Positions 1 to 6,420 of a stretch of DNA of 7,409 bases are shown here, piece after piece. The notes under the pieces are model-generated. The model did not search any database and was not told where the DNA came from. It saw only the letters and a list, made by a program, of their open reading frames with translations. The position numbers and the translations under genes are program-made. Every line of letters begins with the position of its first letter. Positions within the stretch are counted from its first letter, which is position 1. Source of the stretch: Chromatiales bacterium (GTDB taxonomy: Bacteria; Pseudomonadota; Gammaproteobacteria; UBA6429; Thiohalophilaceae); the NCBI GenBank assembly GCA_027070385.1, contig JALXDW010000128.1:1-7409 (forward strand). The letters run 5' to 3'.

Positions 1-247
1 CCTCTTCACTCACCGCACCAACAGTCTCCAATGTTGCAGCTGACACCCCCAACATTTCCTGTTTGGCTCGATTGGAATAAGTGACATAACCACGCTCAAA
101 CCAGCGGGAACTCCCGGCCAGGTCAGTCAACATTTTAGCAACCCAGCCTCCCGTGCAGGACTCGGCACAGGCAATATACCAGCCATTACTAATTAAAATA
201 CGACTCACAGATTCGATTTTTTGGATAATATTATTCTTCATTGTCAT
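1..247 (-). CDS. pncC: PncC / CinA-C family nicotinamide-nucleotide amidohydrolase (N-terminal part, cut by window edge)
   Basis: This is the first 82 residues of a gene that continues leftward out of the window. The family deamidates nicotinamide mononucleotide to nicotinic acid mononucleotide in the cytoplasm, recycling the NMN released by NAD-dependent DNA ligase; free-standing members are usually about 160 residues. Visible hallmarks are the AESCTGG motif at residues 28-34, with Ser30 as the likely nucleophile, then RGYVTYSNRAK at 52-62 with the conserved Tyr57 and Lys62, and LGVS just after. No MoCF-like domain precedes it, so this is the short PncC form rather than full CinA. The start is ATG at 247; a second ATG two codons later (241) is equally possible, and neither has a clear Shine-Dalgarno sequence. 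It is divergent from the small gene at 398. Identity is confident from the motifs; activity is inferred. Confidence 0.9.
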   Translation of the reverse strand, partial: MTMKNNIIQKIESVSRILISNGWYIACAESCTGGWVAKMLTDLAGSSRWFERGYVTYSNRAKQEMLGVSAATLETVGAVSEE

Positions 248-397
248 GGATTATTATTTTAAAAATAATGCTATATAACCGGAAAAGTTGATAAATAGCA
301 AAAATAGCCTACCTTAACCTCAAGGTTTGTTGTTAAGTATAAAAATTGAGTTCTCGCTTCATCGACCCAATTAAAACTAAAGCGAATTTAAAATCAT
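248..397. other. AT-rich divergent intergenic region with nested inverted repeat
   Basis: This 150-base gap lies between two divergently oriented starts (247 minus, 398 plus), so it should hold promoters for both. It contains CTTAAC (313-318) matched by GTTAAG (332-337), and inside that AACCT (316-320) matched by AGGTT (323-327). I see no convincing -35/-10 pair. The inverted repeat could be an operator, but the arms are short and AT-rich. Confidence 0.3.
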
Positions 398-760
398 ATG
401 AAAATCCATTCTCACCCACCGGCTCAGTTTATTTCCCAACAGCCACGCATTGCACGAAAACCCCATCAGCACCACGATAAATCCCAATCCGGTACACAAC
501 CAAGCCAACCCCCAAAACAAAGGGAAAGATCAGAGTCGGTTCTCCTTGTCGATTATTTTGAAACAATGCCTCGTCGACACAAACCCCGTTTATCTCTACA
601 AACAAACAACAGCCCGACCCCCTCTGTTAGTAACGGGACAAGGCCGCTTACATACCAAAATAAACAGGCCATTACGGCTTACCGAACGATAGAAAAGGAT
701 GCAATGAAAAATACCCTGGATGGGCAGGAGTTATTAAACCGGATTGAATCAAGCGTTTAA
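398..760 (+). CDS. Small hypothetical protein, 120 aa, disordered basic N-terminus
   Basis: I do not recognise this gene with certainty. The first 45 residues are rich in His, Pro, Gln, Lys and Arg and look disordered. A short hydrophobic stretch follows (SVLLVDYF, residues 47-54), then more polar sequence. The last 35 residues (about QNKQAITAYRTIEKD onward) look like a compact amphipathic helix ending in ELLNRIESSV. That layout resembles small uncharacterised gammaproteobacterial proteins with a conserved C-terminal 'AI.AY' helix, but that is only a resemblance from memory. No clear Shine-Dalgarno sequence precedes ATG 398, which weakens the call. In its favour, it fills the gap neatly: its TAA (758-760) overlaps the stop of the convergent PilZ gene by four bases, and no other frame offers a better gene here. 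Confidence 0.5.
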   Translation: MKIHSHPPAQFISQQPRIARKPHQHHDKSQSGTQPSQPPKQRERSESVLLVDYFETMPRRHKPRLSLQTNNSPTPSVSNGTRPLTYQNKQAITAYRTIEKDAMKNTLDGQELLNRIESSV

Positions 761-1086
761 TCGTCCAGCATTGACTGGATAACTGCACCGACCTCAAAAC
801 CATCACCATGACGTTGCTTCATCACCCGAACCACCCGTACCCTTGCGTGAAGCGGTTTAGTCAATTCATTCGATGGTACAACCTTGATATCAAGTAACGA
901 TTCTTTTTTAACTTCGTTATCGGCAATAAACATCAAACCACGACCGCTTAGATTTTTTAATACGGCTTGTTGATCGAGTAGCGTTTCGATAGCCACGTCA
1001 TCATCCATGTCATCTGCCGTACCGAAACTGATTGCACTATCGACCGCCACACGTACAAAATCACGTTTTTCATCATAATTTCGCAA
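757..1086 (-). CDS. Single-domain PilZ protein (c-di-GMP receptor)
   Basis: A stand-alone PilZ domain of 109 residues. PilZ domains bind cyclic-di-GMP and relay it to motility, pilus or polysaccharide machinery. Both ligand-binding motifs are intact: RxxxR as RDFVR (residues 8-12 from the chosen start) and the (D/N)xSxxG motif as NLSGRG (45-50), followed by the beta-strand segment GLMFIAD. I chose TTG at 1086 because it sits about five bases after a very strong purine-rich site (AAGGAGGAAG, about 1091-1101) and yields the usual opening of a few residues, then EKRDF. The frame stays open to another TTG at 1131, which would add 15 charged residues and turn the ribosome binding site into coding sequence. 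A TATACT box (1118-1123, minus strand) would also place transcription start after 1131. The stop overlaps that of the gene at 398. Its partner is unknown; the chemotaxis genes in the window are a plausible but unproven link. Confidence 0.88.
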   Translation of the reverse strand: MRNYDEKRDFVRVAVDSAISFGTADDMDDDVAIETLLDQQAVLKNLSGRGLMFIADNEVKKESLLDIKVVPSNELTKPLHARVRVVRVMKQRHGDGFEVGAVIQSMLDD

Positions 1087-1090
1087 GATT

Positions 1091-1105
1091 TCTTCCTCCT
1101 TCTCC
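1091..1105 (-). promoter_or_regulatory. Strong ribosome binding site that decides the PilZ start
   Basis: Read on the minus strand, this is a doubled Shine-Dalgarno run (AAGGAGAAGGAGGAAGA) ending about five bases before TTG 1086. It strongly favours the TTG at 1086 over the upstream in-frame TTG at 1131, which has no such site. Confidence 0.7.
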
Positions 1106-1143
1106 TTAATTTCATAAAGTATAGTATGCAAATATGAAACCGT

Positions 1144-1169
1144 CTTTATTTTGCAGCCACAAAATAAGG
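1144..1169. repeat. Inverted repeat in the PilZ / cobalamin-leader divergent region
   Basis: TTATTTTG (1146-1153) is perfectly complementary to CAAAATAA (1160-1167), with a 6-base loop. The stem extends through a T-G wobble and a C-G pair to 1144/1169. No T-run follows on either strand, so it is not a typical intrinsic terminator. It lies upstream of both divergent genes and could be an operator or an RNA hairpin in the PilZ leader. Confidence 0.4.
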
Positions 1170-1202
1170 ATATGCCCGCCCATCAGAATAATCACTTTGC
1201 TC

Positions 1203-1229
1203 TTGACTCATCCCTATGATTACTATACT
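1203..1229 (+). promoter_or_regulatory. Candidate sigma-70 promoter for the cobalamin leader and cbtBA
   Basis: TTGACT (1203-1208) and TATACT (1224-1229) are separated by 15 bases, shorter than the preferred 17. The expected transcription start, about 1235-1237, falls just upstream of the first riboswitch helix at 1242, which supports the call. The short spacer would suit a weak or activated promoter. Confidence 0.45.
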
Positions 1230-1241
1230 TTTCGAAACAAT

Positions 1242-1481
1242 GCTTCTGGTATCGACTGAGCGCACCAGCAACTACGCTTAATCGATGAAACGGGAAGCCG
1301 GTGCATTCCTTATGGCTTGATTGGTTCAAATAATAGAAACAGCCAAATTGAATAATGCCGGCACTGCCCCCGCAACGGTAAGCGAGTTACGGTAGGTCAA
1401 ATAGCCACTGCGTTACACGTGGGAAGGCGATCAACCCGGTTGTACATAAACCACTCGCAAGTCCGGAGACCGGCCTGAAGC
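1242..1481 (+). promoter_or_regulatory. Cobalamin (B12) riboswitch upstream of cbtBA
   Basis: All core elements of the adenosylcobalamin riboswitch are present in order: GGGAAGCCGGTGC (1292-1304), GCCGGCACTGCCCCCGCAACGGTAA (1357-1381), GCCACTG (1404-1410) with GTGGGAAGGCG (1419-1429), and the B12 box AAGTCCGGAGACCGGCC (1459-1475). The closing helix pairs GCTTCTGG (1242-1249) with CCTGAAGC (1474-1481), with one T/T mismatch. The class represses B12 synthesis or cobalt/B12 uptake genes when cobalamin is plentiful, and its presence before cbtB-cbtA matches known CbtAB regulons. About 50 bases between GTGC and GCCGGC form an enlarged variable arm, with TGGCT (1313-1317) facing AGCCA (1341-1345). 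The riboswitch is followed by a leader of about 128 bases with no hairpin-plus-U-run terminator, which suggests control of translation. Confidence 0.96.
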
Positions 1482-1511
1482 CACAATTTGGCACAGCGGA
1501 GGGCTGTTTGC

Positions 1512-1604
1512 CAGAGGGAAATTCAAGCCGTTTAAACTGATACTTCCTTCTTCTTTTAAGTCAAAAGCCCTCTGTAATAATACTTAAACCTCATACAGGA
1601 GAAG
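1512..1604 (+). promoter_or_regulatory. Putative expression platform: competing helices around the cbtB ribosome binding site
   Basis: CUUCUUCU (1547-1554) can pair with the cbtB Shine-Dalgarno AGGAGAAG (1597-1604) over eight positions, one being G-U. The overlapping UUCCUUCU (1544-1551) can instead pair with AGAGGGAA (1513-1520), again over eight positions with one G-U. These two helices cannot form together. CAGAGGG (1512-1518) can also pair perfectly with CCCUCUG (1568-1574). This is the layout expected of an anti-SD / anti-anti-SD switch. The pairings are read from the sequence; their regulatory role is inference, and purine/pyrimidine-rich tracts pair easily by chance. Confidence 0.45.
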
Positions 1605-1609
1605 ATTCA

Positions 1610-1795
1610 GTGAATATATTCACATCCGTCGCACCTAAAACACAAAGCATCAGCTCACGCTTAATCGCTGGCATCATTACTTTAACGCTGGGGCTGACTA
1701 TCGTATTTGGTGTTGGCTTTGCACAAGGGAAAAATGATGCCATTCATAATGCCGCGCACGATACACGCCATACTATGGTTTTTCCCTGCCACTGA
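1610..1795 (+). CDS. cbtB: CbtB, small subunit of predicted cobalt transporter
   Basis: A 61-residue single-pass membrane protein of the CbtB family, the small partner of CbtA in a predicted cobalt uptake system that supplies metal for cobalamin. One hydrophobic segment spans about residues 18-38. After it comes a His-containing tail with His46, His50, DTRH (51-54) and the terminal FPCH, which is the family signature and a likely metal-binding site (Cys60 and the histidines). Translation starts at GTG 1610, eight bases after AGGAG (1597-1601). It is the first gene after the cobalamin riboswitch and is followed 29 bases later by cbtA. Length is normal for the family. Metal specificity is inferred from the family and the B12 control. 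Confidence 0.92.
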   Translation: MNIFTSVAPKTQSISSRLIAGIITLTLGLTIVFGVGFAQGKNDAIHNAAHDTRHTMVFPCH

Positions 1796-1824
1796 TTAGC
1801 TAACTAACAAGGCGAGTATATAAA

Positions 1825-2523
1825 ATGATATTAAGAACCCTCCTTCTCGGTGCATTGATAGCAGGTACGCTAACAGGAGTACTATTTACTGCCGTGCAAC
1901 AATTTCAGGTCACACCGCTGATTCTCGAAGCCGAAACATATGAATCGGCAGCGGCCACCACCGAACACTCACATACTGCACAATCGACTGTTCATGAACA
2001 TGAGCATGATGCTGCCACCTCCACAAAAGACAATACACGTCTGCTGTTCAGTTTATTGGCCAACATACTTGCCGGTATTGGTTTTGCGCTGATTACCGCT
2101 AGTGCTATTATTTTTTCCGGGCAAAAAGGCTGGCGCAAGGGACTGTTATGGGGACTGGCCGGCTTTATTGTCTTTTTTGTTGCACCTTCGCTCGGTTTAC
2201 ACCCAAAACTTCCAGGCACAACAGGTGCGCCTCTACTGCATCAACAATTGTGGTGGATTACAACAGCAGCGGCCACTGCTGCAGGTATTGCATTGCTGGT
2301 CTTTTCTCGTTCCACTGCATTGAAAGGTATTGGCGTTCTCTTGATAGTGATGCCGCATTTAGTCGGTGCGCCACTGCCTGAACAGGCCTATACCAGTGTT
2401 CCCGAGTTGCTTGTACAAAAGTTTGTTATTGCATCGACACTTGCCAATGCTGTCTTCTGGATGATACTCGGCACATTAATTGGTTACCTGCTACGAAATA
2501 CCGGTGATACTTTTCCAGAATAA
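1825..2523 (+). CDS. cbtA: CbtA, membrane subunit of predicted cobalt transporter
   Basis: A 232-residue polytopic inner-membrane protein of the CbtA family, the main subunit of the predicted CbtAB cobalt importer. Hydrophobic segments lie near residues 5-24, 73-97, 105-121, 142-160, 166-181 and 198-222. The loop after the first segment is acidic and His-rich, with histidines at 48, 50, 57, 59 and 61, a probable metal-capture site. The family motif around SLGLHPKLPG (122-131) is present and is followed by LHQQLWW. The start is ATG 1825, preceded by AAGGCGAG about eight bases upstream. It shares the riboswitch leader with cbtB. Its stop lies eight bases from the stop of the convergent ldhA gene, with no visible terminator between them. 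Transport direction and substrate rest on family knowledge. Confidence 0.92.
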   Translation: MILRTLLLGALIAGTLTGVLFTAVQQFQVTPLILEAETYESAAATTEHSHTAQSTVHEHEHDAATSTKDNTRLLFSLLANILAGIGFALITASAIIFSGQKGWRKGLLWGLAGFIVFFVAPSLGLHPKLPGTTGAPLLHQQLWWITTAAATAAGIALLVFSRSTALKGIGVLLIVMPHLVGAPLPEQAYTSVPELLVQKFVIASTLANAVFWMILGTLIGYLLRNTGDTFPE

Positions 2524-2531
2524 CAGACTGT

Positions 2532-3524
2532 TCATTTTGATATTTCATAGCTAAGCGGCTTGTTCTTTTCAAATTCGCTGAGGCTGGCAAGTGTGGCCTC
2601 AGCAATATTACGCATGGCTTCCACTGTAAAAAAAGCCTGGTGCGGTGTTATCAAAACATTGGGAAACGCGAGTAGTGTTTTTAAATCTGTGTCGTCAATA
2701 CCTTTATCCGACAAATCCTGAAAAAAAAGATTCTGCTCCCGTTCATAAACGTCTAATCCAAGATAACCGATTTGACCGCTCTCCAACCCGGCTATTGCGG
2801 CACCAGTATCCAGCAATCCACCCCGGCTTGTGTTAATTAACATCACCCCAGGTTTCATTTTTGAAATACTGGCCGCGTTTATAAGGTGGCAATTCTGTTC
2901 ATTATACGGGCAATGCAAACTAATAATATCCGACTGTGATAGCAGGGTTTCCATCGCCACATATTCAACAGACTGTTCACAACACGCCTTGTTAATAATA
3001 GGATCAACCGCAAGCACTCGCATCCCCAACGCTTGTAACGAACAAGCGACCAACGCACCAATACGCCCGGTACCGATAATGCCGGCTGTCTTAGCGTGCA
3101 TATCAAAACCTTTCAAACCATCAAGAGAAAAATTACCGCGATGCACGCGATGATTGGCTTCCGGGATATGCCGGTTCAATGCCAGCATTAAACCCAGTGT
3201 ATGTTCTGCGACAGCATAAGGAGAATAAGCCGGTACATGCACCACATGCATACCTAATTCCCGGGCGGCATTAATATCAACATTATTATAACCGGCACAA
3301 CGTAAACAAATAAGTCGCACCCCTTTTTCAAACAAGTGCTTCAATAAAGTTGAATCAAGAATATCATTAACAAAAATACAGATCGAAACAGCCTTGTCAG
3401 CAAAATGTGCTGTCGCCTGGCTAAGCGGCTGCTCAATAAAAATCAGCTCATGCGTGCCCCGGTTATTAGCCTGATTAAAAGACTCCATATCATAAGGCTT
3501 GGCATTAAAAATAATCAGTTTCAT
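2532..3524 (-). CDS. ldhA: D-lactate dehydrogenase, NAD-dependent (LdhA type)
   Basis: Cytoplasmic enzyme of the D-2-hydroxyacid dehydrogenase family that reduces pyruvate to D-lactate with NADH, typically for redox balance under fermentation. It has 330 residues, against 329 for the E. coli enzyme as I recall it, and can be aligned to it end to end. Visible features are CIFVND (49-54), LRCAGYNNVD (74-83), VPAYSPYAVAEH (97-108), the Rossmann motif GTGRIG (151-156), NTSRGG with catalytic Arg234, DVYEREQ with catalytic Glu263, and TPHQAF with catalytic His295. I chose ATG 3524 (MKLIIFNAKPYD) because it matches the family start. The frame stays open to ATG 3581, which has an AGGT site and would add 19 residues unlike the family. 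A TATACT box on the minus strand (3557-3562) fits transcription starting between the two. It follows cheV by 169 bases on the same strand and probably has its own promoter. Confidence 0.93.
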   Translation of the reverse strand: MKLIIFNAKPYDMESFNQANNRGTHELIFIEQPLSQATAHFADKAVSICIFVNDILDSTLLKHLFEKGVRLICLRCAGYNNVDINAARELGMHVVHVPAYSPYAVAEHTLGLMLALNRHIPEANHRVHRGNFSLDGLKGFDMHAKTAGIIGTGRIGALVACSLQALGMRVLAVDPIINKACCEQSVEYVAMETLLSQSDIISLHCPYNEQNCHLINAASISKMKPGVMLINTSRGGLLDTGAAIAGLESGQIGYLGLDVYEREQNLFFQDLSDKGIDDTDLKTLLAFPNVLITPHQAFFTVEAMRNIAEATLASLSEFEKNKPLSYEISK

Positions 3525-3585
3525 GGGTCTGGCCTGAACTTGCTGTATAACAAAAGAGTATAGCCTGCGAGACAATACCATTGCT

Positions 3586-3607
3586 ACCTGTTACAAAAAA
3601 GACAGGT
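3586..3607. repeat. Inverted repeat upstream of ldhA
   Basis: ACCTGT (3586-3591) is matched by ACAGGT (3602-3607) across a 10-base A-rich spacer. It lies just upstream of the candidate ldhA promoter box and covers the only ribosome-binding-like site for the longer ldhA reading. It could be a regulator site or a weak hairpin, and it matches no operator I can name. Confidence 0.3.
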
Positions 3608-3693
3608 TAAACGCTTACAGCGATGTTAGAACAGGGGGAACCAATATTGTTTGCAATAACAGCACATATATCCAAATCCGTGTATTCACTTTG

Positions 3694-4644
3694 TCATACG
3701 AGCGTCGCTGCGTACTGTTGCATTCCTTTTATAACTTCCTTGGCTAAATCGTCAGGAACAAATTTTGTTAAAAAAGCATCTGCACCTGATTGTCTGGCAC
3801 GTTCCGTATTGATCGCCCCATTTAATGAAGTGTGCAAAAGGATATACAAATGCTTAAGATTACTGTCCTGCCGTAATGCTTTTGTCAAGGTATAGCCATC
3901 CATTTCCGGCATTTCAATATCGGAAAGAACAAAGTTAATACGTTCCGTTAAAGCAGCATCGGCTGTGTTGGTTTTTCTTAACAGTTCCAATGCGTCTTTA
4001 CCATCAACGGCAGTAACATAATGCACCTGTAATTGTTCTAATGTCTTGATAATTTGTGAACGTGCCATGGAAGAATCATCCACAACCAGTATCCGTTGAC
4101 TACGTGCAGCTTCAGGAATTTGCTCGGCAAGCTCATCAGTAAGAACGATTGGCTGTTGATTTATTTCTGCCATAATACGTTCAACATCAAGAATCTGGAT
4201 CAGTTTATCTTCAACCTGAGTCACACCAGAAGCATAGCTTTTTGAACCCAACCCTTTGGGAGAAGGCATAACCTCTTTCCACTCTCGCATAATAATACGG
4301 TCAACCCTATCGACCAGAAAACCCTGCTTGCTACGATTAATTTCCGTTACTATCACCGAGCCCGTTATATTTTCTTCATCATAGATTCGTCCTCGTCCAA
4401 TGGACTGCGACAGATCAACCACGGAAATAGACTCACCACGCAACGTCGCAATACCACAGACAGAAGGATGACTATCTGGCAGCTTTGTTAGCGTGGGACA
4501 TGGAATCACCTCACTGACTTTAAGCACGTTAATACCAAACTGTTGTTCGTCACGCAAATGAAAAAGCAGTAACTCAAGATGGTTATCCTGATTTGTTGCT
4601 GTCGCTTTACCCTGCCCGTTCATATATAACTCACTTTTTTCCAT
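3694..4644 (-). CDS. cheV: CheV-type chemotaxis coupling protein (CheW domain plus receiver)
   Basis: A 316-residue cytoplasmic protein joining a CheW-like coupling domain (about residues 22-165) to a response-regulator receiver domain (about 184-312). CheV proteins link chemoreceptors to the CheA kinase, and phosphorylation of the receiver tunes that coupling during adaptation. In the CheW part, LLFHLRDEQQFGINVLKV, the LRG motif (68-70) with SVVDLS, and GFLVDRVDRI match the family. The receiver has the acidic pair Asp189-Asp190 (ILVVDDSS), phospho-acceptor Asp242 (LSDIEMPEMDG), Thr272 and Lys294, so it looks active. Length is normal. ATG 4644 has no good Shine-Dalgarno sequence; ATG 4623, seven codons in, follows AGTGAG and could be the true start. 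It lies 89 bases downstream of the receptor gene on the same strand, so co-transcription and a working partnership are likely. Confidence 0.93.
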   Translation of the reverse strand: MEKSELYMNGQGKATATNQDNHLELLLFHLRDEQQFGINVLKVSEVIPCPTLTKLPDSHPSVCGIATLRGESISVVDLSQSIGRGRIYDEENITGSVIVTEINRSKQGFLVDRVDRIIMREWKEVMPSPKGLGSKSYASGVTQVEDKLIQILDVERIMAEINQQPIVLTDELAEQIPEAARSQRILVVDDSSMARSQIIKTLEQLQVHYVTAVDGKDALELLRKTNTADAALTERINFVLSDIEMPEMDGYTLTKALRQDSNLKHLYILLHTSLNGAINTERARQSGADAFLTKFVPDDLAKEVIKGMQQYAATLV

Positions 4645-4733
4645 ACATGGATCGTTTCAATTCCAGTTTTACTTTTTATATTGCTTTGAACTGCAACAGA
4701 AGCAAATAATATTGGAGAACAGACTTTTAAACT

Positions 4734-6377
4734 TTAAACCTTGAACTGCCCAACCAAGGCTTGCAGCTGCTCACCAAGACGAGCCAGTTCAGCACTGGCA
4801 CTGGAAGTCTGTTCAGCACCGCTGGCTGTCTCTTCAGAAATATTCTGAATATTCGTTACATTTCGATTAATTTCCTGCGAAACCGAACTTTGCTCTTCCG
4901 CTGCTGTGGCAATTTGTGTGTTCATTTGCAAGATAGTGCCAACAGCCTGGGTTATTGTGGAAAGTGAATCACCGGCATGTTCAGCCAGTTCAACCGTTGA
5001 CGTTGCTCGTTCACGACTATTGCCCATCACATTCACAGCTTGCTCAGCACCATTTTGCAAGGCAACAATTAAATTTTCAATTTCAGCCGTTGATTCTTGT
5101 GTTCGTTGAGCCAGAGTACGCACCTCATCAGCCACCACGGCAAAGCCCCGGCCCTGCTCACCCGCACGAGCAGCTTCAATCGCGGCATTCAACGCTAAAA
5201 GATTGGTCTGTTCTGCAATACCTTTGATAACATCCAGCACTGTGCCAATATTTTCACTGTCACCTTTTAGTTTCTCAATCACTTGAGCAGAACCTTCTAC
5301 CTCATGAGCTAATTCAGAAATGGCTTGTACTGTATTGGAAACAATCTGGTTACCCTCTTTAGCCTCACTGTCTGCATCGGCAGCCGCTGTTGATGCACGT
5401 TCTGCATTGGAAGCCACTTCCTGCACTGTTGCTGTCATTTCAGTAATGGCTGAAGCAACCTGTTCAGTTTCCTGCTTTTGTCTGTCAACACCAACACTGG
5501 TTTGCTTGGTGACAGCCGCCATTTCTTCAGCGGAAGCGGCTAGTTGTGATGTTGCACCGGCAATTTCACTGATAATACTCTGCAGCTTTTCAACAAAAGC
5601 ATTAAAATTAATTCCTAAATCACCAATTTCATCTTTCGTATTCACCGGAACCCGAATTGTTAAATCACCATCACCTTGCGCGATATCCTTCAACATCGTG
5701 TTGGTTGCTTTAAGCGGTTCGAGAATGCCACGAATCACAAAGAAAGCGACAAACACACCTACAATAATCGCAATAATAGTACCTATCACCGTAAAGCTGA
5801 TAGCAAAACTGGAGGTTGCCTGTTGCTCATCAGCACGGATACCAATCAATACTTCTTCCTCATCAATAATTTTATTGAGTTTGGCACGCAATCCATCCAT
5901 GATTTTCTTACCCGGACCGTTTTCCATCATTAAAGCAAGATCTTCAATCGTTAGACGATCTTTATTCACTTCACGTCGTGCTTCGATTTCCGGATTAGCA
6001 GCCTCTTTTAACCAACGTGCTTTCATCGCTGCAACTTGCTGCCAACGGGTAACCTGAACCGGGTTATCACTGGTCAACTTCTTTCCCTTGGCTATGAGCG
6101 TATCAAAAACTTTCTGGCCATTATTGAAAGGTTCCAGATATTCATCTTTACCCGTAATCATAAAACCACGCTGGCCAGTTTCCATATCCACCATCGCGGC
6201 ACCAACAGCCTCAGCATTACGAATGACCTCATAAGTGTGATTAACCCATTTGGAAGACTCCACCAATGAGTCAACACTGGTATACACAACAATCGAAACG
6301 ACTGTCATTAATCCAAGCACAATGCCATAACCTCCAGCCAATTTTGTACCAAGTTTTAAATTATTCAGAAATTTCAC
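4734..6377 (-). CDS. Methyl-accepting chemotaxis protein with CHASE3-like periplasmic sensor
   Basis: A 547-residue transmembrane chemoreceptor. Transmembrane segment 1 is about residues 12-33, the periplasmic sensor about 35-187, and transmembrane segment 2 about 190-215. Then come HAMP (about 213-267, with GDGDLT and DEIGDL) and the long coiled-coil signalling domain (about 270-545). The sensor contains [19 protein letters not shown] (66-84), typical of CHASE3 helical bundles; its ligand cannot be predicted. The kinase-contacting tip [20 protein letters not shown] (387-406) followed by [17 protein letters not shown] is fully conserved. Candidate methylation sites are the Glu pairs at 284-285 and 494-495. 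There is no C-terminal CheR/CheB-tethering pentapeptide; the protein ends in VGQFKV. It starts at GTG 6377, eight bases after AAGGA. A sigma-28 promoter lies upstream and cheV follows, placing it in the flagellar/chemotaxis regulon. Confidence 0.95.
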   Translation of the reverse strand: MKFLNNLKLGTKLAGGYGIVLGLMTVVSIVVYTSVDSLVESSKWVNHTYEVIRNAEAVGAAMVDMETGQRGFMITGKDEYLEPFNNGQKVFDTLIAKGKKLTSDNPVQVTRWQQVAAMKARWLKEAANPEIEARREVNKDRLTIEDLALMMENGPGKKIMDGLRAKLNKIIDEEEVLIGIRADEQQATSSFAISFTVIGTIIAIIVGVFVAFFVIRGILEPLKATNTMLKDIAQGDGDLTIRVPVNTKDEIGDLGINFNAFVEKLQSIISEIAGATSQLAASAEEMAAVTKQTSVGVDRQKQETEQVASAITEMTATVQEVASNAERASTAAADADSEAKEGNQIVSNTVQAISELAHEVEGSAQVIEKLKGDSENIGTVLDVIKGIAEQTNLLALNAAIEAARAGEQGRGFAVVADEVRTLAQRTQESTAEIENLIVALQNGAEQAVNVMGNSRERATSTVELAEHAGDSLSTITQAVGTILQMNTQIATAAEEQSSVSQEINRNVTNIQNISEETASGAEQTSSASAELARLGEQLQALVGQFKV

Positions 6378-6420
6378 TTTATATATCCTTCATTTAATTC
6401 ATACACCATAACCTCATATA

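Noticed and set aside
450..692. Second plus-strand frame inside the 398-760 gene
   Set aside because: It is nested in another frame with no ribosome binding site and less plausible composition than the 120-residue reading.
1086..1200. Sigma-28 promoter for the PilZ gene (TCAA followed after 15 bases by TCTGATGG, minus strand)
   Set aside because: Only about half of the -10 octamer matches, well short of the site before the chemoreceptor.
1481..1609. Intrinsic terminator as the riboswitch expression platform
   Set aside because: Short hairpins such as ACAGC/GCTGT (about 1494-1507) exist, but none is followed by a U-run; the pyrimidine tract at 1543-1557 is mixed C/T and not next to a GC-rich stem.
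2102..2381. Alternative-frame plus-strand open frames inside cbtA
   Set aside because: They overlap the well-supported membrane protein CbtA and show no recognisable domain.
2830..3153. Plus-strand frame opposite ldhA
   Set aside because: It is the shadow of a strongly conserved dehydrogenase gene, with no start signal and no family resemblance.
3640..3660. Terminator after cheV (TATTG/CAATA hairpin)
   Set aside because: The stem is only five AT-rich pairs with no T-run after it.
5320..6057. Long plus-strand open frame (245 codons) opposite the chemoreceptor gene
   Set aside because: It is fully antisense to a clearly real receptor; its Ser/Ala/Ile-rich sequence is what the complement of a coiled-coil receptor gene gives, and no family features are visible.
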